From a virus, in IMG/VR virus record IMGVR_UViG_3300032241_003073, positions 34,315 to 98,314 of that record: DNA of 64,000 nucleotides. One strand, 5' to 3'. The number at the start of each line of letters is the position of its first letter. Position 1 is the stretch's first letter. Shown piece after piece: positions 7,453 through 17,229 of this stretch. Under the pieces are notes generated by a model. It had not been told where the DNA came from and searched no databases. It saw only the letters and a list, made by a program, of their open reading frames with translations. Both the position numbers and the translations under genes were made by a program.

Positions 7453-9837
7453 TTATAATGTTGTTGCAGGCTCCGTAAAACTTCCGGTTCGATGTATAGA
7501 AAATTCTAAGAAGATAAACTCAGCAGCACGTACTGGTTGAATCCCAATTTGAGCACGGAATTCATTTCTATCTACTACATCTGGTGTATTTAATGTTGCA
7601 TCGGCTACAATGATAAAATCATTAATGCCACGACCAACTTTTACTTGATTTAGAATTCCTGACGCAACTCTAATAAATTTATTTTGGAAAATAGAATCAT
7701 TTGGATCAAAAAGAAGTTGGCGACTAGCAATTCTAATTTCTTTTTCAATATAGAACATTAATCTTCTAACATTTACACGATCCAAAGCTGTTGGGGTTCT
7801 TTGCATGGTTTTTTGTCCCCATACCAAGAATCCATTGACATCTGGGAATTGAACAATTGGATTAATACAGTTACGATTTCCATACATCAAGTCACGTTCG
7901 GCAAGTGTGGGTCTGTTGTAAATATCTGTAATTCCAGGAACAATGCCACGAGTCATTCCAGCAGGAGCAAACCAAGGAGCCGACAAATTGTCGCTACGAG
8001 CAATTGTTGCTAATATTGCACCACTTGGAGGAATCCAAACATCTACTTGATTGTAATTGTCACGATACTTAACCCATGGCCAATAAAGAGCACCAAAATC
8101 CGAATCAAATCTGGTTCCATTTAATGGATGTGCTCCATTTTGCCATGCTGTTATTTCATCTACCGTTAGACCAAAAGGAGGGTCAATAATTGCCAAGCAA
8201 TCTTGTCTATAGTTTTGACAAAAATCTAATAGTGCGGAAACAACTGATGTGCTTGGGTGTCCAGGAACAGCAATTAAGTCAATATCAATTTGTTCTGGTT
8301 CGGATAGAGTATAAATTCCTGTGTATCCAACGCTGTTTCCTATTAGCAAAGAGTCTTGTTTATCTGGATCGGCAGGAATACCATCAGTTCCTCCAGAAAG
8401 GCTATATGTTCCATTTAAAGGGCCAGCACCTTCTGCCATGTTGTCTGTCACTCTGATATAGTCAGAAACTAGTGAAATATATGTTTCAACATAGTAGCTG
8501 CTTGTTTGATCTTTACTTAGATTTCCCCAAGATTCTACTCCAACCCCATTGTTGAAAACCTGAAGAACAAAGTGTCCCTGGCGGGTATCGTTTGTTATGA
8601 CAACTTGAGTTGAGTTTCCATCAATACCTGGGCTATCTGCAAAAACAGAGAACGAATTGCTTCCAGTTGTGTTTGCGGCACCTGTTACCAATCCATAGCT
8701 TGGAACACCAACATTTCCAGTGACTCCTTCTGGAGTATAGCCACTTTGTGTAATTGTGGTTAAACCAAAAATATCTTGTGCGGTTCCATCTGGTTTAACT
8801 CTAATTCGGGCATCAGTTCCGGTGTGATTTGTAGTAAATTCAAGATTATTTCCAACAGCTTTTGCAGTCCATCCTCCTGGTAAGCTACCACCATCAGAAA
8901 CTTTTTCTGCATTAATTGCTGTTACAATATTAGAAATTGTATTTGTTGATCCTTCTAGAGAAGACAAATCAATAACTTGAACGACTCCGTCAATTAAAAC
9001 ATTATCTGTTCCATCTACAACAATTTCTAGATTTAATCCGGTTAGTCCTGTGAAGTCATAATTTCCGCTAGTTTGATAGCTAACATTAGGATATTGTCCC
9101 ATGGTTCCAAGAACAGTTGCTTTGGTCATTCCTGTTCCTAAACCAGTTACGTTTCCGTTAAGAACAGTGTCTCCGTAAATAGCATTTTGAACAGAAACTA
9201 GTTCGATAGAAGCGTTTGGACCATATGCCCAGAACGATTTTACTCCAATTGTTTCGCTTGATGTTACGTAAAATTCAATTCCGTCATTTTCATAATCAAG
9301 TTGGCTGTTTAGTTCTGCAACTAATTCGGCAACAGTATATGCATTTCCAGTGTATGGTGCTGGTCTATTAGCATCAGAAAAAACAACTAAAGTCTTTGAT
9401 GATAGATTCTCGTTTAATCTCCATCTGAAGAATGAATCAACATCAAATGAATAAGGTCCAGTTGTTGCAGATTCGATTTTTACTAGTGTTCCAGCAGCGG
9501 GAACATTGACCATTGCTGTTAATGCTTGCTCATCACTTACTGGATCAACATCAGCAACACGAACAACGAATAATTCTGTCGCTACTAACAAATAAAGTTG
9601 AGCCGCATAGATTAGGAATGGATCGCTCACGTCTGGATGTGGATTTCCGAAGGTTTGTTTAAGCTGGCGACTTGTTGTAATAAGAGTCGGCAGATTAACT
9701 GGACCTTTGGAAGCGAAACCAACCAAGCCCGCACGATGAAAAGATTGATTGGGCGCAATATAGCTTAAATCTTTTTCAGTTATTCTAACACTTGGGCTAA
9801 TTGTGTTTGAAGGCGGGAACCCTTGTAAAATCGCCAT
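7453..9837 (-). CDS. 18: Tail sheath protein, gp18-like
   Basis: 794 residues, longer than T4 gp18 (659). N-terminus SPSVRITEKDLSYI is sheath-like, and the C-terminal ~300 residues form the conserved sheath domain: DCLAIIDPP, WPWVKYRD, WIPPSGAILATIARSD, RRLMFYIEKEIRIASRQLLFDPND, AEFIFLEFSIHRTGSF. The central ~400 residues are repetitive beta-rich sequence, probably surface-exposed insert domains. Followed by the tube gene, preceded by small neck/tail genes. Contracts around the tube during infection. Confidence 0.93.
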   Translation of the reverse strand: MAILQGFPPSNTISPSVRITEKDLSYIAPNQSFHRAGLVGFASKGPVNLPTLITTSRQLKQTFGNPHPDVSDPFLIYAAQLYLLVATELFVVRVADVDPVSDEQALTAMVNVPAAGTLVKIESATTGPYSFDVDSFFRWRLNENLSSKTLVVFSDANRPAPYTGNAYTVAELVAELNSQLDYENDGIEFYVTSSETIGVKSFWAYGPNASIELVSVQNAIYGDTVLNGNVTGLGTGMTKATVLGTMGQYPNVSYQTSGNYDFTGLTGLNLEIVVDGTDNVLIDGVVQVIDLSSLEGSTNTISNIVTAINAEKVSDGGSLPGGWTAKAVGNNLEFTTNHTGTDARIRVKPDGTAQDIFGLTTITQSGYTPEGVTGNVGVPSYGLVTGAANTTGSNSFSVFADSPGIDGNSTQVVITNDTRQGHFVLQVFNNGVGVESWGNLSKDQTSSYYVETYISLVSDYIRVTDNMAEGAGPLNGTYSLSGGTDGIPADPDKQDSLLIGNSVGYTGIYTLSEPEQIDIDLIAVPGHPSTSVVSALLDFCQNYRQDCLAIIDPPFGLTVDEITAWQNGAHPLNGTRFDSDFGALYWPWVKYRDNYNQVDVWIPPSGAILATIARSDNLSAPWFAPAGMTRGIVPGITDIYNRPTLAERDLMYGNRNCINPIVQFPDVNGFLVWGQKTMQRTPTALDRVNVRRLMFYIEKEIRIASRQLLFDPNDSIFQNKFIRVASGILNQVKVGRGINDFIIVADATLNTPDVVDRNEFRAQIGIQPVRAAEFIFLEFSIHRTGSFTEPATTL

Positions 9838-9841
9838 AGTC

Positions 9842-10063
9842 TTATTCTCCCTTTCGTATCTTGTTTGATATGTGTCTTGTGGAAATTAATCCATTCTTCT
9901 CTGCTCTATCTATGTATTCAGTTGCTCTTTCTTCTTCTAAAAGATAAACATTTTTTCCTGAACCTATCCCTGGAATGTTTAGTACAGTAGAAGAGCGTGT
10001 AGCCGTCCTGGACTTTACAATTAACTGAACTGGGAACTTGTTTTTGTTTCTAATTTCTAACAT
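9842..10063 (-). CDS. Small tail-cluster protein between gp15 and gp18
   Basis: 73 residues, beginning MLEIRNKNKFPVQLIVKS with a NIPGIGSGKNVYLLEEE centre. Similar small proteins precede the sheath gene in T4-like marine phages as I recall. Overlaps the gp15 gene by 7 nt and ends 5 nt before the sheath start, so it is translated within the tail operon. Probably virion-associated. Confidence 0.65.
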   Translation of the reverse strand: MLEIRNKNKFPVQLIVKSRTATRSSTVLNIPGIGSGKNVYLLEEERATEYIDRAEKNGLISTRHISNKIRKGE

Positions 10064-11025
10064 TCTAATTCCTTAACAGATTCTTCTATTCTTGAGATAA
10101 CTTGAGTTATTTCTTCTTCGCTCATGCCATCAACAAAATCAATTTTTGTTCTCAGCACGGCTTTTTTGCGTTCAATCGGTTGAGGTATATATGTTTCTAC
10201 TGTCAAATTAAATTCATATTTAATTATTCTTATTGCTTGATCTCCAGGTTCAGACTCTAGATTATTGGCAATAGAATCCAGTTTTACTATGACTTCCCAA
10301 GGAACGCCAGTTACTCTTATGTATGCTGTTTGGCTAAATTTTAACAAAATTTGTTCAATTATTTGATTCATATCTTCACGATACATTGTCCAAGATGTTA
10401 TTGTGTATCCAATGTTAATTGGAACGCCTCTGGAAAGTCCAAAAATTGTATCTCTTTTATATTTTTCGTTAATTGTTAGTCCTGGTTTTCCATTTTCTCT
10501 AAAATAATTTATTGCTTTATGATAAGTGTATCGGTTTAAATCATAATCAATTTGTGTTTGAGAAATTGCAATCATTGGAAGTTTAATTCGATCCACCACT
10601 AGTGTTTCATCTTTTCTTACATTATCTTGAACAATTGCAGCTACAGCTTTTTCTGGTGGTCCCAAAATAACAGGTATTGGCCATGCTTTTCCGTCCTCAT
10701 CAATTACAACCACATTGCTAAATAAATCAATCATTGCTTCATCTGTGCCACGAATTGATTTAGAATAACGATAGAGGACATTTCTGTCGGGATTTTCAGG
10801 ATCATCAATAATCAATCCTCTTTGGGCTGGATCACAATCTACCCTTGTTCCGAATCCCCTTTTTTTCATGGTTTCATTTTTAAGAAATCCCAAGCTATCA
10901 GGATCTCTTAAATTTTCTGAATCGTCTTTGCCACAATATGGTGGAGAAACATCAAAATTTGGATCGTTAAAAGATGTTCCTTTAATTCCGCAATCGTTTA
11001 AATTTTTTTGTTGATGATTTAGCAT
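10057..11025 (-). CDS. 15: Tail sheath stabiliser/terminator, gp15-like
   Basis: 322 residues, against 272 in T4. After a ~75-residue extension comes AMIDLFSNVVV, matching the DLFSNI segment of T4 gp15, then KLPMIAISQTQIDYDLNRY and the key MYREDMNQIIEQILLKF, which aligns with the YEDDMFQIVEQILPYF region of T4 gp15. gp15 caps the finished tail and joins it to the neck. Its place upstream of gp18 fits. Confidence 0.8.
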   Translation of the reverse strand: MLNHQQKNLNDCGIKGTSFNDPNFDVSPPYCGKDDSENLRDPDSLGFLKNETMKKRGFGTRVDCDPAQRGLIIDDPENPDRNVLYRYSKSIRGTDEAMIDLFSNVVVIDEDGKAWPIPVILGPPEKAVAAIVQDNVRKDETLVVDRIKLPMIAISQTQIDYDLNRYTYHKAINYFRENGKPGLTINEKYKRDTIFGLSRGVPINIGYTITSWTMYREDMNQIIEQILLKFSQTAYIRVTGVPWEVIVKLDSIANNLESEPGDQAIRIIKYEFNLTVETYIPQPIERKKAVLRTKIDFVDGMSEEEITQVISRIEESVKELEC

Positions 11026-11063
11026 TTTTCCTCTATAATTACATATTCAACTGAGATTAAATT

Positions 11064-11891
11064 ATGGACAAGTTAGAAATTAAATATAGGTTGTGGCATA
11101 AAGGAGTTCCCCCACGTCAAATTAAATTACAGATTCCTGGATGGTCTGGTGAACAAAACAGCCATACAGATGGAGACAAACCACAGCCCTGGCACTGTCC
11201 CCCGTTTGTTGATGGTGCCACTTATGGATTGGAGCTTTATTATCCATTTGAAACTGAGTGTCATGTGCGATTAGTAGATGGAAAAGTTGTATTTGAAGGT
11301 GATTTTGATAAAGATCAAATACAATGTCCCGATGTGAAATTGCCTCCTTTTATGTCTTTTGCTCCCGGTCATTTTGGGATGACTTCTGCTTTGGATATTC
11401 AAGTTCCTACAGGTTATGTTTTAAGAACAGAGCCTCACCCAAGGTATTACACAAGTGAATGCAACACAGTTCCTTGTTGCATTCCTGGCCACATTCAAAC
11501 CGAGTGGTGGCCAAAATTCTTTTTTGTTGTTTTTAAGAATCCACTTCCAGGGCAAACTATTATTTTTAGGCAAGGGGAGCCATATGGACAAATTCTTATA
11601 ATTTCAAAAAAAATAAGCTATGATATAAAAGAAATGACTTTAGGCGAATCTTTAGAACGAGCAGATTGTGATAATAAAATCAATAAATATTGTAAAAGAT
11701 TTGTTAAAAATGATTGGCATGATCATTTGGGTCATAATTTTGATGATAAATATAAAGTTTTAAGCTCAATTTGCTCCAAACACGGGGCAGATTCTGTGAA
11801 AGACTTTATAAAATCAGTTGCAAAAAAAATAGAAGAAAAGAAAAAGATCCCATTTAAATTTTTCAAAAAAGGAAAAAATGAAAAGCTTTAA
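11064..11891 (+). CDS. Conserved hypothetical protein, DUF6065-like
   Basis: 275 residues. Resembles the DUF6065 family: QPWHCPPFVDGATYGLELYY, PPFMSFAPGHFGMTSA, RTEPHPRYYTSEC, FFFVVFKNPLPGQ, GEPYGQIL. The family occurs in bacteria and phages without known function. Divergent from gp15 across a 38 bp gap; the last 14 nt overlap the next small gene. The C-terminus is Lys-rich. Confidence 0.65.
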   Translation: MDKLEIKYRLWHKGVPPRQIKLQIPGWSGEQNSHTDGDKPQPWHCPPFVDGATYGLELYYPFETECHVRLVDGKVVFEGDFDKDQIQCPDVKLPPFMSFAPGHFGMTSALDIQVPTGYVLRTEPHPRYYTSECNTVPCCIPGHIQTEWWPKFFFVVFKNPLPGQTIIFRQGEPYGQILIISKKISYDIKEMTLGESLERADCDNKINKYCKRFVKNDWHDHLGHNFDDKYKVLSSICSKHGADSVKDFIKSVAKKIEEKKKIPFKFFKKGKNEKL

Positions 11892-12039
11892 AATAAAAAA
11901 AAGAGAAAATAGGCAGCCAATTTTTATTGCTGGTCCTTCTATAGTCTCTTTCAAGAAGCCGAAATTGCCATTTTTACTTTTTACAAAAATTCATAAGCCA
12001 GGAATCCAAAATAATTCCAAATTTATATTTTTGCCTTAA
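11878..12039 (+). CDS. Small basic protein, 53 aa
   Basis: ATG at 11878 preceded by GGAAAAA. Begins MKSFKIKKRENRQP, with a C-terminal Pro/Phe/Lys-rich stretch. It fills the gap between the DUF6065-like gene and the convergent Gln-rich gene, overlapping each by a few bases, which fits the genome's tight packing. Function unknown. Confidence 0.45.
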   Translation: MKSFKIKKRENRQPIFIAGPSIVSFKKPKLPFLLFTKIHKPGIQNNSKFIFLP

Positions 12040-12407
12040 CCTTGTGCTTGTTGTTGTGAAAATTGTTGATTTTGGTCTTGGTTGGATTGATCGGGCTGAT
12101 TTTGAAATTGGTTAGATTGATCGGTTTGATTTTGATCAGATGAATTGTCTGCGTTTGCTCCAATTTCTTTGGAGAATTTGTTAAAAGCATTTTTGAATGA
12201 GTCATCTGAAACATTTTTTAAAGTTTCAAGGGCTTTTTTAACTTCAGGATCATCAAGAGGATTTCCAATTGCTGGAGATGTTTGTCCTCCTTGAACATCA
12301 GGGGTAGGAGGCGATTGTTGTTGTGATTGCTGCTGCATATCATTTGAATTTTGCATCATTGCATTTTCTTTTAGTATTTTTTGATAAAATTCATAAAACG
12401 ATTTCAT
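12036..12407 (-). CDS. Gln/Asn-rich protein with capsid-targeting-like N-terminus
   Basis: 123 residues from ATG 12407, chosen because AGGTG lies upstream; the longer frame only extends into the neck gene. Starts MKSFYEFYQKILKEN, matching the capsid-targeting pattern with an L-K-E cleavage-like site. The rest is low-complexity Gln/Asn/Pro sequence around a short helical region (PEVKKALETLKNVSDDSF). Probably an internal head protein. Confidence 0.65.
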   Translation of the reverse strand: MKSFYEFYQKILKENAMMQNSNDMQQQSQQQSPPTPDVQGGQTSPAIGNPLDDPEVKKALETLKNVSDDSFKNAFNKFSKEIGANADNSSDQNQTDQSNQFQNQPDQSNQDQNQQFSQQQAQG

Positions 12408-12415
12408 TTTTTCAC

Positions 12416-12958
12416 CTATACAATTTTTATTTTTAAGTCTGGTTGTTTTTGGGTAACTTTGCCTTCTCCAGTAACCACGTCTTCTTGGAATCTTTGGCAA
12501 ATTAATTCAATTCTCAAAACCCCCCACATTTTAAATTCGGCCAAGTTTCTTTGAACTATTACCCAATTTTCACGCAAATGTGGAGTGAATAATCTTGATC
12601 CAATTTTAGGAGGATGTCCTATATTTTGCAAAACTGCTCTATAGTTTAATTCAAACTTCATTTCATCTGGGGCATCAATTCCAAATTGATTTAATAAGTT
12701 TTGTGATGGAATGGGTTCATAATTACACCATAATTGAACAGGATTGTTTGAAAAAATCTTTCCTCTTGCTTCCAAATACACTGGATCTATCATATTTGGA
12801 GTAATAATTACTTCATAATAATAAATTGGAGATCCGCCACGCAATAACGCTTCTTGATCCCATAAATTAAAAAGATCAAATGTACGGTCATTTGGATCAT
12901 ACATTTGTGTGCTTCCACGCAGTTGATAGCAAGTTCCGTCTAGATTTTTTAATGCCAT
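12416..12958 (-). CDS. Neck protein, gp14-like (probable)
   Basis: 180 residues beginning MALKNLDGTCYQLRG. The middle resembles the T4 gp14 layout: LWDQEALLRGGSPIYYYEV, a fold-conserved FGIDAPDEMKFELN, then GSRLFTPHLRENWVI and VQRNLAEFKMWGVLRIELICQ. It sits in the neck/tail-completion block with gp15 and gp13-like genes. The assignment rests on pattern and context, so it is moderate. Confidence 0.5.
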   Translation of the reverse strand: MALKNLDGTCYQLRGSTQMYDPNDRTFDLFNLWDQEALLRGGSPIYYYEVIITPNMIDPVYLEARGKIFSNNPVQLWCNYEPIPSQNLLNQFGIDAPDEMKFELNYRAVLQNIGHPPKIGSRLFTPHLRENWVIVQRNLAEFKMWGVLRIELICQRFQEDVVTGEGKVTQKQPDLKIKIV

Positions 12959-12969
12959 AATTTATATAG

Positions 12970-13398
12970 TTAATTAAGTGTTATTTTAGGAGTTATTGCT
13001 ATTTGTCCACCATCAGTCGTTGGCAAAACATAAGGAGAAACTGTAAATCTTTCCACCCACAACAATTGAGGAGTTGCCTCGCTTGTTGTTACATAATATC
13101 CATAAACAGTTGCAATTGCTGTAAATGTAAAAATTTGTTGAGGATAGGATGCAGAACTTACTCCTCCTGAAGTTCCTACTGTCCAATTTGTTCCTGTTAA
13201 AGTAATTGGACTATATCCAGCTTGTGTTGCTTCTGTTAGGTCTCCAATAACAGTATTTTTTCCTGGTGTAATATTGTTTGTAAAAAGTCTAAGTAATCTC
13301 TGACCTCCAGATGGGGCCGATCCTCCATCTTGTGCTTGTTGATTGATAATATATTGAAGCATTAAAACATCTGCTGTATTTGGAACTACTAAAGACAT
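12970..13398 (-). CDS. Putative virion protein, 142 aa
   Basis: Ala/Thr/Gly-rich beta protein beginning MSLVVPNTADVLMLQYIIN. Contains LRLFTNNITPGKNTVIGDLTEA, GYSPITLTGTNW and VYGYYVTTSE, a pattern I associate with unnamed phage structural proteins found near head/tail genes. Ribosome site AAAAAAGGAAA before ATG. Probably a decoration or neck-associated protein. Confidence 0.6.
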   Translation of the reverse strand: MSLVVPNTADVLMLQYIINQQAQDGGSAPSGGQRLLRLFTNNITPGKNTVIGDLTEATQAGYSPITLTGTNWTVGTSGGVSSASYPQQIFTFTAIATVYGYYVTTSEATPQLLWVERFTVSPYVLPTTDGGQIAITPKITLN

Positions 13399-13440
13399 AA
13401 TTTTTTCCTTTTTTATTTTTTTAAATGACTAATATATTAT

Positions 13441-14106
13441 ATGGCAATTCGTAATAAAGATGGCACTGTATATAGATTATCTGCACCGAATCCTGTTATG
13501 AATACTCAAGAACTATGGAAAGAGTATCAAATTCACAATATGGAATGGGATACTGAAAAAATTGAAGAAGTTGAATTTATTCAAAAAAATGATGAACCGC
13601 AATATCAAGATGATTTTATTTCTAATTTAGACAAAGCAAAAGAAGAAATAAATGAAAAAGAAGAAATAAAGCCTAAAGAGGAAATAAAAGCAAAAGAGGA
13701 AAAGTTTGATTATATTTCTGAAGGAGAATCAAAAGTAGAAGGCTTTTCAAGAAAATCTATTATTAAGCCTGATCCTAAAGATGATGATGAAGAACAAGAT
13801 GTCATTAAAAAAGTTTTTATTCATTGTCTTCCTGCAAAGATTCGAGAGAGAAAAGATTCACTTTATGGTGATTCTTATAAAACTGTACAATACGATGCTC
13901 CAACATCTTTTGAAGGTGTGGTTTTGCGTCAAGAGGATTTATTTATAGATGTTTGGGTAGATTTTGATGGCATTGGAATTGGTTCTATTCTTTATCCAAA
14001 AGAAAATTTTAAAAGATGGTGGAGAGTTCAAGAAAAAATGAAAAAAGCAGGAGGTTGGATATTGACGGCAGTTCCATCAAGTTTCCAACCTTCTTTCGAA
14101 TTATGA
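13441..14106 (+). CDS. Hypothetical protein sharing N-terminal peptide with the gp14-like protein
   Basis: 221 residues. The first ~13 residues (MAIRNKDGTVYRL) match those of the gp14-like protein (MALKNLDGTCYQL). A Glu/Lys-rich linker (~residues 60-120) separates them from a C-terminal domain with FIHCLPAKIRERKDSLYGDS and WVDFDGIGIGSILYPKENF. Probably a virion protein. No ribosome site; an AT-rich box lies directly before ATG. Confidence 0.55.
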   Translation: MAIRNKDGTVYRLSAPNPVMNTQELWKEYQIHNMEWDTEKIEEVEFIQKNDEPQYQDDFISNLDKAKEEINEKEEIKPKEEIKAKEEKFDYISEGESKVEGFSRKSIIKPDPKDDDEEQDVIKKVFIHCLPAKIRERKDSLYGDSYKTVQYDAPTSFEGVVLRQEDLFIDVWVDFDGIGIGSILYPKENFKRWWRVQEKMKKAGGWILTAVPSSFQPSFEL

Positions 14107-14373
14107 TTTTGTTTCTCCCGGCACAATTCTGGCAACCAATCCTGCTTTTTTAAGTTGCTCTCGATGATCTTCTACAGCTTTTGTGTATGCTGTTTCATAC
14201 ACATCTCTTATTAGCTTTAAAAAAGAATTTAAATCACCTTCAGTCATTAGGGAAACACTCAGTCTTTCAATAATTGGTTCGTTTGAAGAGTATTTTTCTT
14301 GCAATACTTCAAACATTGTTTTTTTTATATAATGACTACGAGGATTACTCATAAAGTCCATCCAATTTGCCAC
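14101..14373 (-). CDS. Hypothetical phage protein, 90 aa
   Basis: Soluble helical protein beginning MANWMDFMSNPRSHYIKKTMFEVLQEKY. It starts 2 nt after the 935-residue gene, probably translationally coupled to it, and converges on the plus-strand neighbour with a 6 nt overlap. Function unknown. Confidence 0.65.
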   Translation of the reverse strand: MANWMDFMSNPRSHYIKKTMFEVLQEKYSSNEPIIERLSVSLMTEGDLNSFLKLIRDVYETAYTKAVEDHREQLKKAGLVARIVPGETKS

Positions 14374-14374
14374 T

Positions 14375-17182
14375 TCAATCTCCTCTCTCTTTTAATGCTT
14401 TTTGAATGTTTTGAATTGAAGATTGGTATTGTTTCATCTCTTCTTCGTTTTGCGTTAATTTTATTTTTGTTTCAAACCATTGCAAAAGATTGTTTAGAGA
14501 TTTTGGATTGGTTGTTTTGTCATATAACCATAATGAATTATGAGCAATTCCAACATAATCTCCTTTTGCTTTTTGTTCTGCAAAATTACCATTGTTCATT
14601 GGTATCGTTGGAACAGATAAAGTTGGTTTTGGCGTTATTATTCTTGCAGCTTTTTTAATTTCTTCAGGCTTTTGTGAGAATCCAAATTTTTTGTCAATTT
14701 CTTTTTGTAGTAGTGATAATATTGATTCGTCGTTTGAAGCATTTATTTGGGCTGCAATGCCAAGTGCGGCTTTGCTGTATTTTTCTCCTGTTTTTGGTTT
14801 CGCTATTTTTTCTATTTGTGATTCTTCCATATTTTGTTTTTCAACCAAATCTAAAAATCTTTCTAAAGAATCTAATGCTTCTTGTTCTTTTGGATTTTTT
14901 TGCATTGTAATAATGCCTTCTGATTCTTTTGCTTGCACAACCAAAGGATGTTTTTCAAATGCTTGCAATAAAGACTCAGATGTTTTATTTCCTTCTTTTA
15001 TCCAAGAAATAATTGTTTTTTGTGCTGTATTGTCTGCTTGTTCTTGAGATGTTCCTGTTTTTTGTTGAATTAATTCCGCAAGTGTATTTTTAAGTTTAAC
15101 TTGGAATATGATTTTATCATGAAGTCCCAATTCATAAATATCTGCATTTTTTTCTGCGTCTGTGCTTTGAGCAACTGTTTGCTTTGCTGCTGTGTTGATT
15201 TCATCTGTCATTTTTGCATCTTTTCTTATGGAAGATAATGAAGATCTTAAATTTTGTAAATCATAAGGAAAATTACGACCAGAAGTGTCTAGTATTTTTT
15301 GTCCTTTTTTCCTTTTTTCTTCAGAAGACGATCCATATAAAGATGCAGGGCCTTCTTTCGTTCGTGATTCAATTTCTGCTGTAATATTTTTTTCTTCTCC
15401 TCCTCCTGAGAAGTATTGTGTTTTTTGGATTTGTCCTAAAATCCTAGTTCTACGAGTTCCACCTCCAGATAAATCTTTTTGTAAAACAACGCCGATTTTA
15501 TTGCGTGCAAAGTCTCTTCTTCCTGCTGCATCTAATAATTTCTTGTTTCCTAGATCTGCTATCATTTTCATAAAAACTAATTGATGAAAATCTTCTATTT
15601 CACTTCTTAATATTTCTATTTCATGGTTTGTTGCACCGCCACATCCATGTTTTAAACATTGTCTAATTCCCATTATAATATCTTCAAGATAATCTCCTTT
15701 TCCTGGCTCAAAATTGTTTTTTGAATCAATTCCGCCTCTTCTTTGAGAATTAATTATTTTTTCATATAGTTCATTATATTGTGGATCTGCTGGCGTGACT
15801 TTTGTTGATCTTTCGCTGCTTTTGTTTATACTCATAGACCCAGGAGATTCATGTCTTGTTCCTTGGAATTCTTCATCATTAACTTTAACAAATTGTTTGT
15901 TGTGTCCTCTTAATTTTTCTTTTGGAACATTAATGATTCTTTGTCCTGTTTGTGGATCTGTTATAAAATCATTTTTTTCTTTTCCTAATTCACGCAAATA
16001 ATGAGCGGGATTTACAATTGGAACCATTTTTTCAACTAGGTTTCCGTTTTCATGCAGAATTCTTTTTTCAAAAGGTAAATATAATGGAGGGTTTTTAATT
16101 TTGCCTCCTTCTATTGTTGGAGAAAACCCATCTTCATTCACTCCGGGAATTGGCGGTCCTTTTAACTCTCCTGATTTTATCATCTGTTTCAGTTTAATAT
16201 CTGTAATTTCTTCTGCTTTCTTTTTTCTTTTTGTTATATTTTTTGCATATTCTGGATCGTGTTCTAATTTTAATAATTCTTGATTTAAAATAATTTCTTT
16301 GGCTCGTGATACAGTAAATGTATCTTCAAATCCATTTACCTCTTGCCATACTACATCCTTTGGAAGATCTCCAAACATTCTATGACTATTGGCATTTAAA
16401 AAATCTCTTAACGCACTTTGAATAACTTGATTTTTAGGAAAATTCATTCCTTGGGTTGTTCTTGTGGGATCTTTATCTTCTTCATCATTATCTTCATATT
16501 CATCGGAAATTGGATTTGTCATGTCAAACCCATATAGACCTTTGCCAGAAGGAAGTCCTGACTCTGGATGAAAATCCTCTCCGTGTGTGGTTTCTAATTT
16601 GTGATATAAACGATTAAGATATGGTTTTGCTCTAAATTTTGTTACTTTTTTAACACCAACTTTTTTATCGCTTGAATTTAATGAGAATTCTACTTCTTCA
16701 TTTGGATCTTCTAAAAGATGTGGAGTTTTTTGTTTAACATAATAATGTGCAATTTGTTTTGCTTTTTCCATAATTTGATTATCACTTAATCCTTTTGTGC
16801 TTGTTAAATGATTAAATTCTTCTTTATCTAAAAAATATTTTTTAATTGAATCAAAATTTTTTTCTTTTATTCCTTGGTATATTTCATCTATAATTTCGCC
16901 TTCTTTGTGATCTTCTTGTCTGTGATTATGAAGCCTTTCTACAGCTTTAAATAACATGTCATATCTGGCTTTTATGGCATTTTTCCAATAATCATGTGGA
17001 AATTGTTTTAGAAAATTAATATCTTCTTTGTCAATTTTGATAGGATATTCATTTCTTATATCACCAAATCTTGCCATTTCATGGAAAATTTTGAAATAGT
17101 TTGGCCTTAAAAATTCATATTTTGAATTTTCACTAAAATCTTTTAAAATGAAGTCACGAAATGATTTAATTAATGAAGCCAT
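14375..17182 (-). CDS. Large hydrophilic protein, probable virion/internal protein
   Basis: 935 residues, not recognised. Very Lys/Glu/Asn-rich with Pro-rich patches. The N-terminus MASLIKSFRDFILKDFSENS resembles the capsid-targeting peptide family in this window. No transmembrane segment. A Gly-rich segment near residues 575-600 (GGGTRRTRILGQ) and a helical C-terminus are the only landmarks. It lies between neck genes. Its size and position suggest a packaged or structural protein, perhaps comparable in role to T4 Alt, although I see no ADP-ribosyltransferase motif. Confidence 0.7.
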   Translation of the reverse strand: MASLIKSFRDFILKDFSENSKYEFLRPNYFKIFHEMARFGDIRNEYPIKIDKEDINFLKQFPHDYWKNAIKARYDMLFKAVERLHNHRQEDHKEGEIIDEIYQGIKEKNFDSIKKYFLDKEEFNHLTSTKGLSDNQIMEKAKQIAHYYVKQKTPHLLEDPNEEVEFSLNSSDKKVGVKKVTKFRAKPYLNRLYHKLETTHGEDFHPESGLPSGKGLYGFDMTNPISDEYEDNDEEDKDPTRTTQGMNFPKNQVIQSALRDFLNANSHRMFGDLPKDVVWQEVNGFEDTFTVSRAKEIILNQELLKLEHDPEYAKNITKRKKKAEEITDIKLKQMIKSGELKGPPIPGVNEDGFSPTIEGGKIKNPPLYLPFEKRILHENGNLVEKMVPIVNPAHYLRELGKEKNDFITDPQTGQRIINVPKEKLRGHNKQFVKVNDEEFQGTRHESPGSMSINKSSERSTKVTPADPQYNELYEKIINSQRRGGIDSKNNFEPGKGDYLEDIIMGIRQCLKHGCGGATNHEIEILRSEIEDFHQLVFMKMIADLGNKKLLDAAGRRDFARNKIGVVLQKDLSGGGTRRTRILGQIQKTQYFSGGGEEKNITAEIESRTKEGPASLYGSSSEEKRKKGQKILDTSGRNFPYDLQNLRSSLSSIRKDAKMTDEINTAAKQTVAQSTDAEKNADIYELGLHDKIIFQVKLKNTLAELIQQKTGTSQEQADNTAQKTIISWIKEGNKTSESLLQAFEKHPLVVQAKESEGIITMQKNPKEQEALDSLERFLDLVEKQNMEESQIEKIAKPKTGEKYSKAALGIAAQINASNDESILSLLQKEIDKKFGFSQKPEEIKKAARIITPKPTLSVPTIPMNNGNFAEQKAKGDYVGIAHNSLWLYDKTTNPKSLNNLLQWFETKIKLTQNEEEMKQYQSSIQNIQKALKERGD

Positions 17183-17229
17183 ATTACACCTTTACTAGTT
17201 TCAATCGGATTTATGATATATATGTTACT

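Noticed and set aside
14592-16283. Several plus-strand ORFs opposite the 935-residue gene
   Set aside because: No ribosome sites, Phe/Leu/Ser-rich composition typical of antisense AT-rich frames, and the minus-strand gene is continuous.
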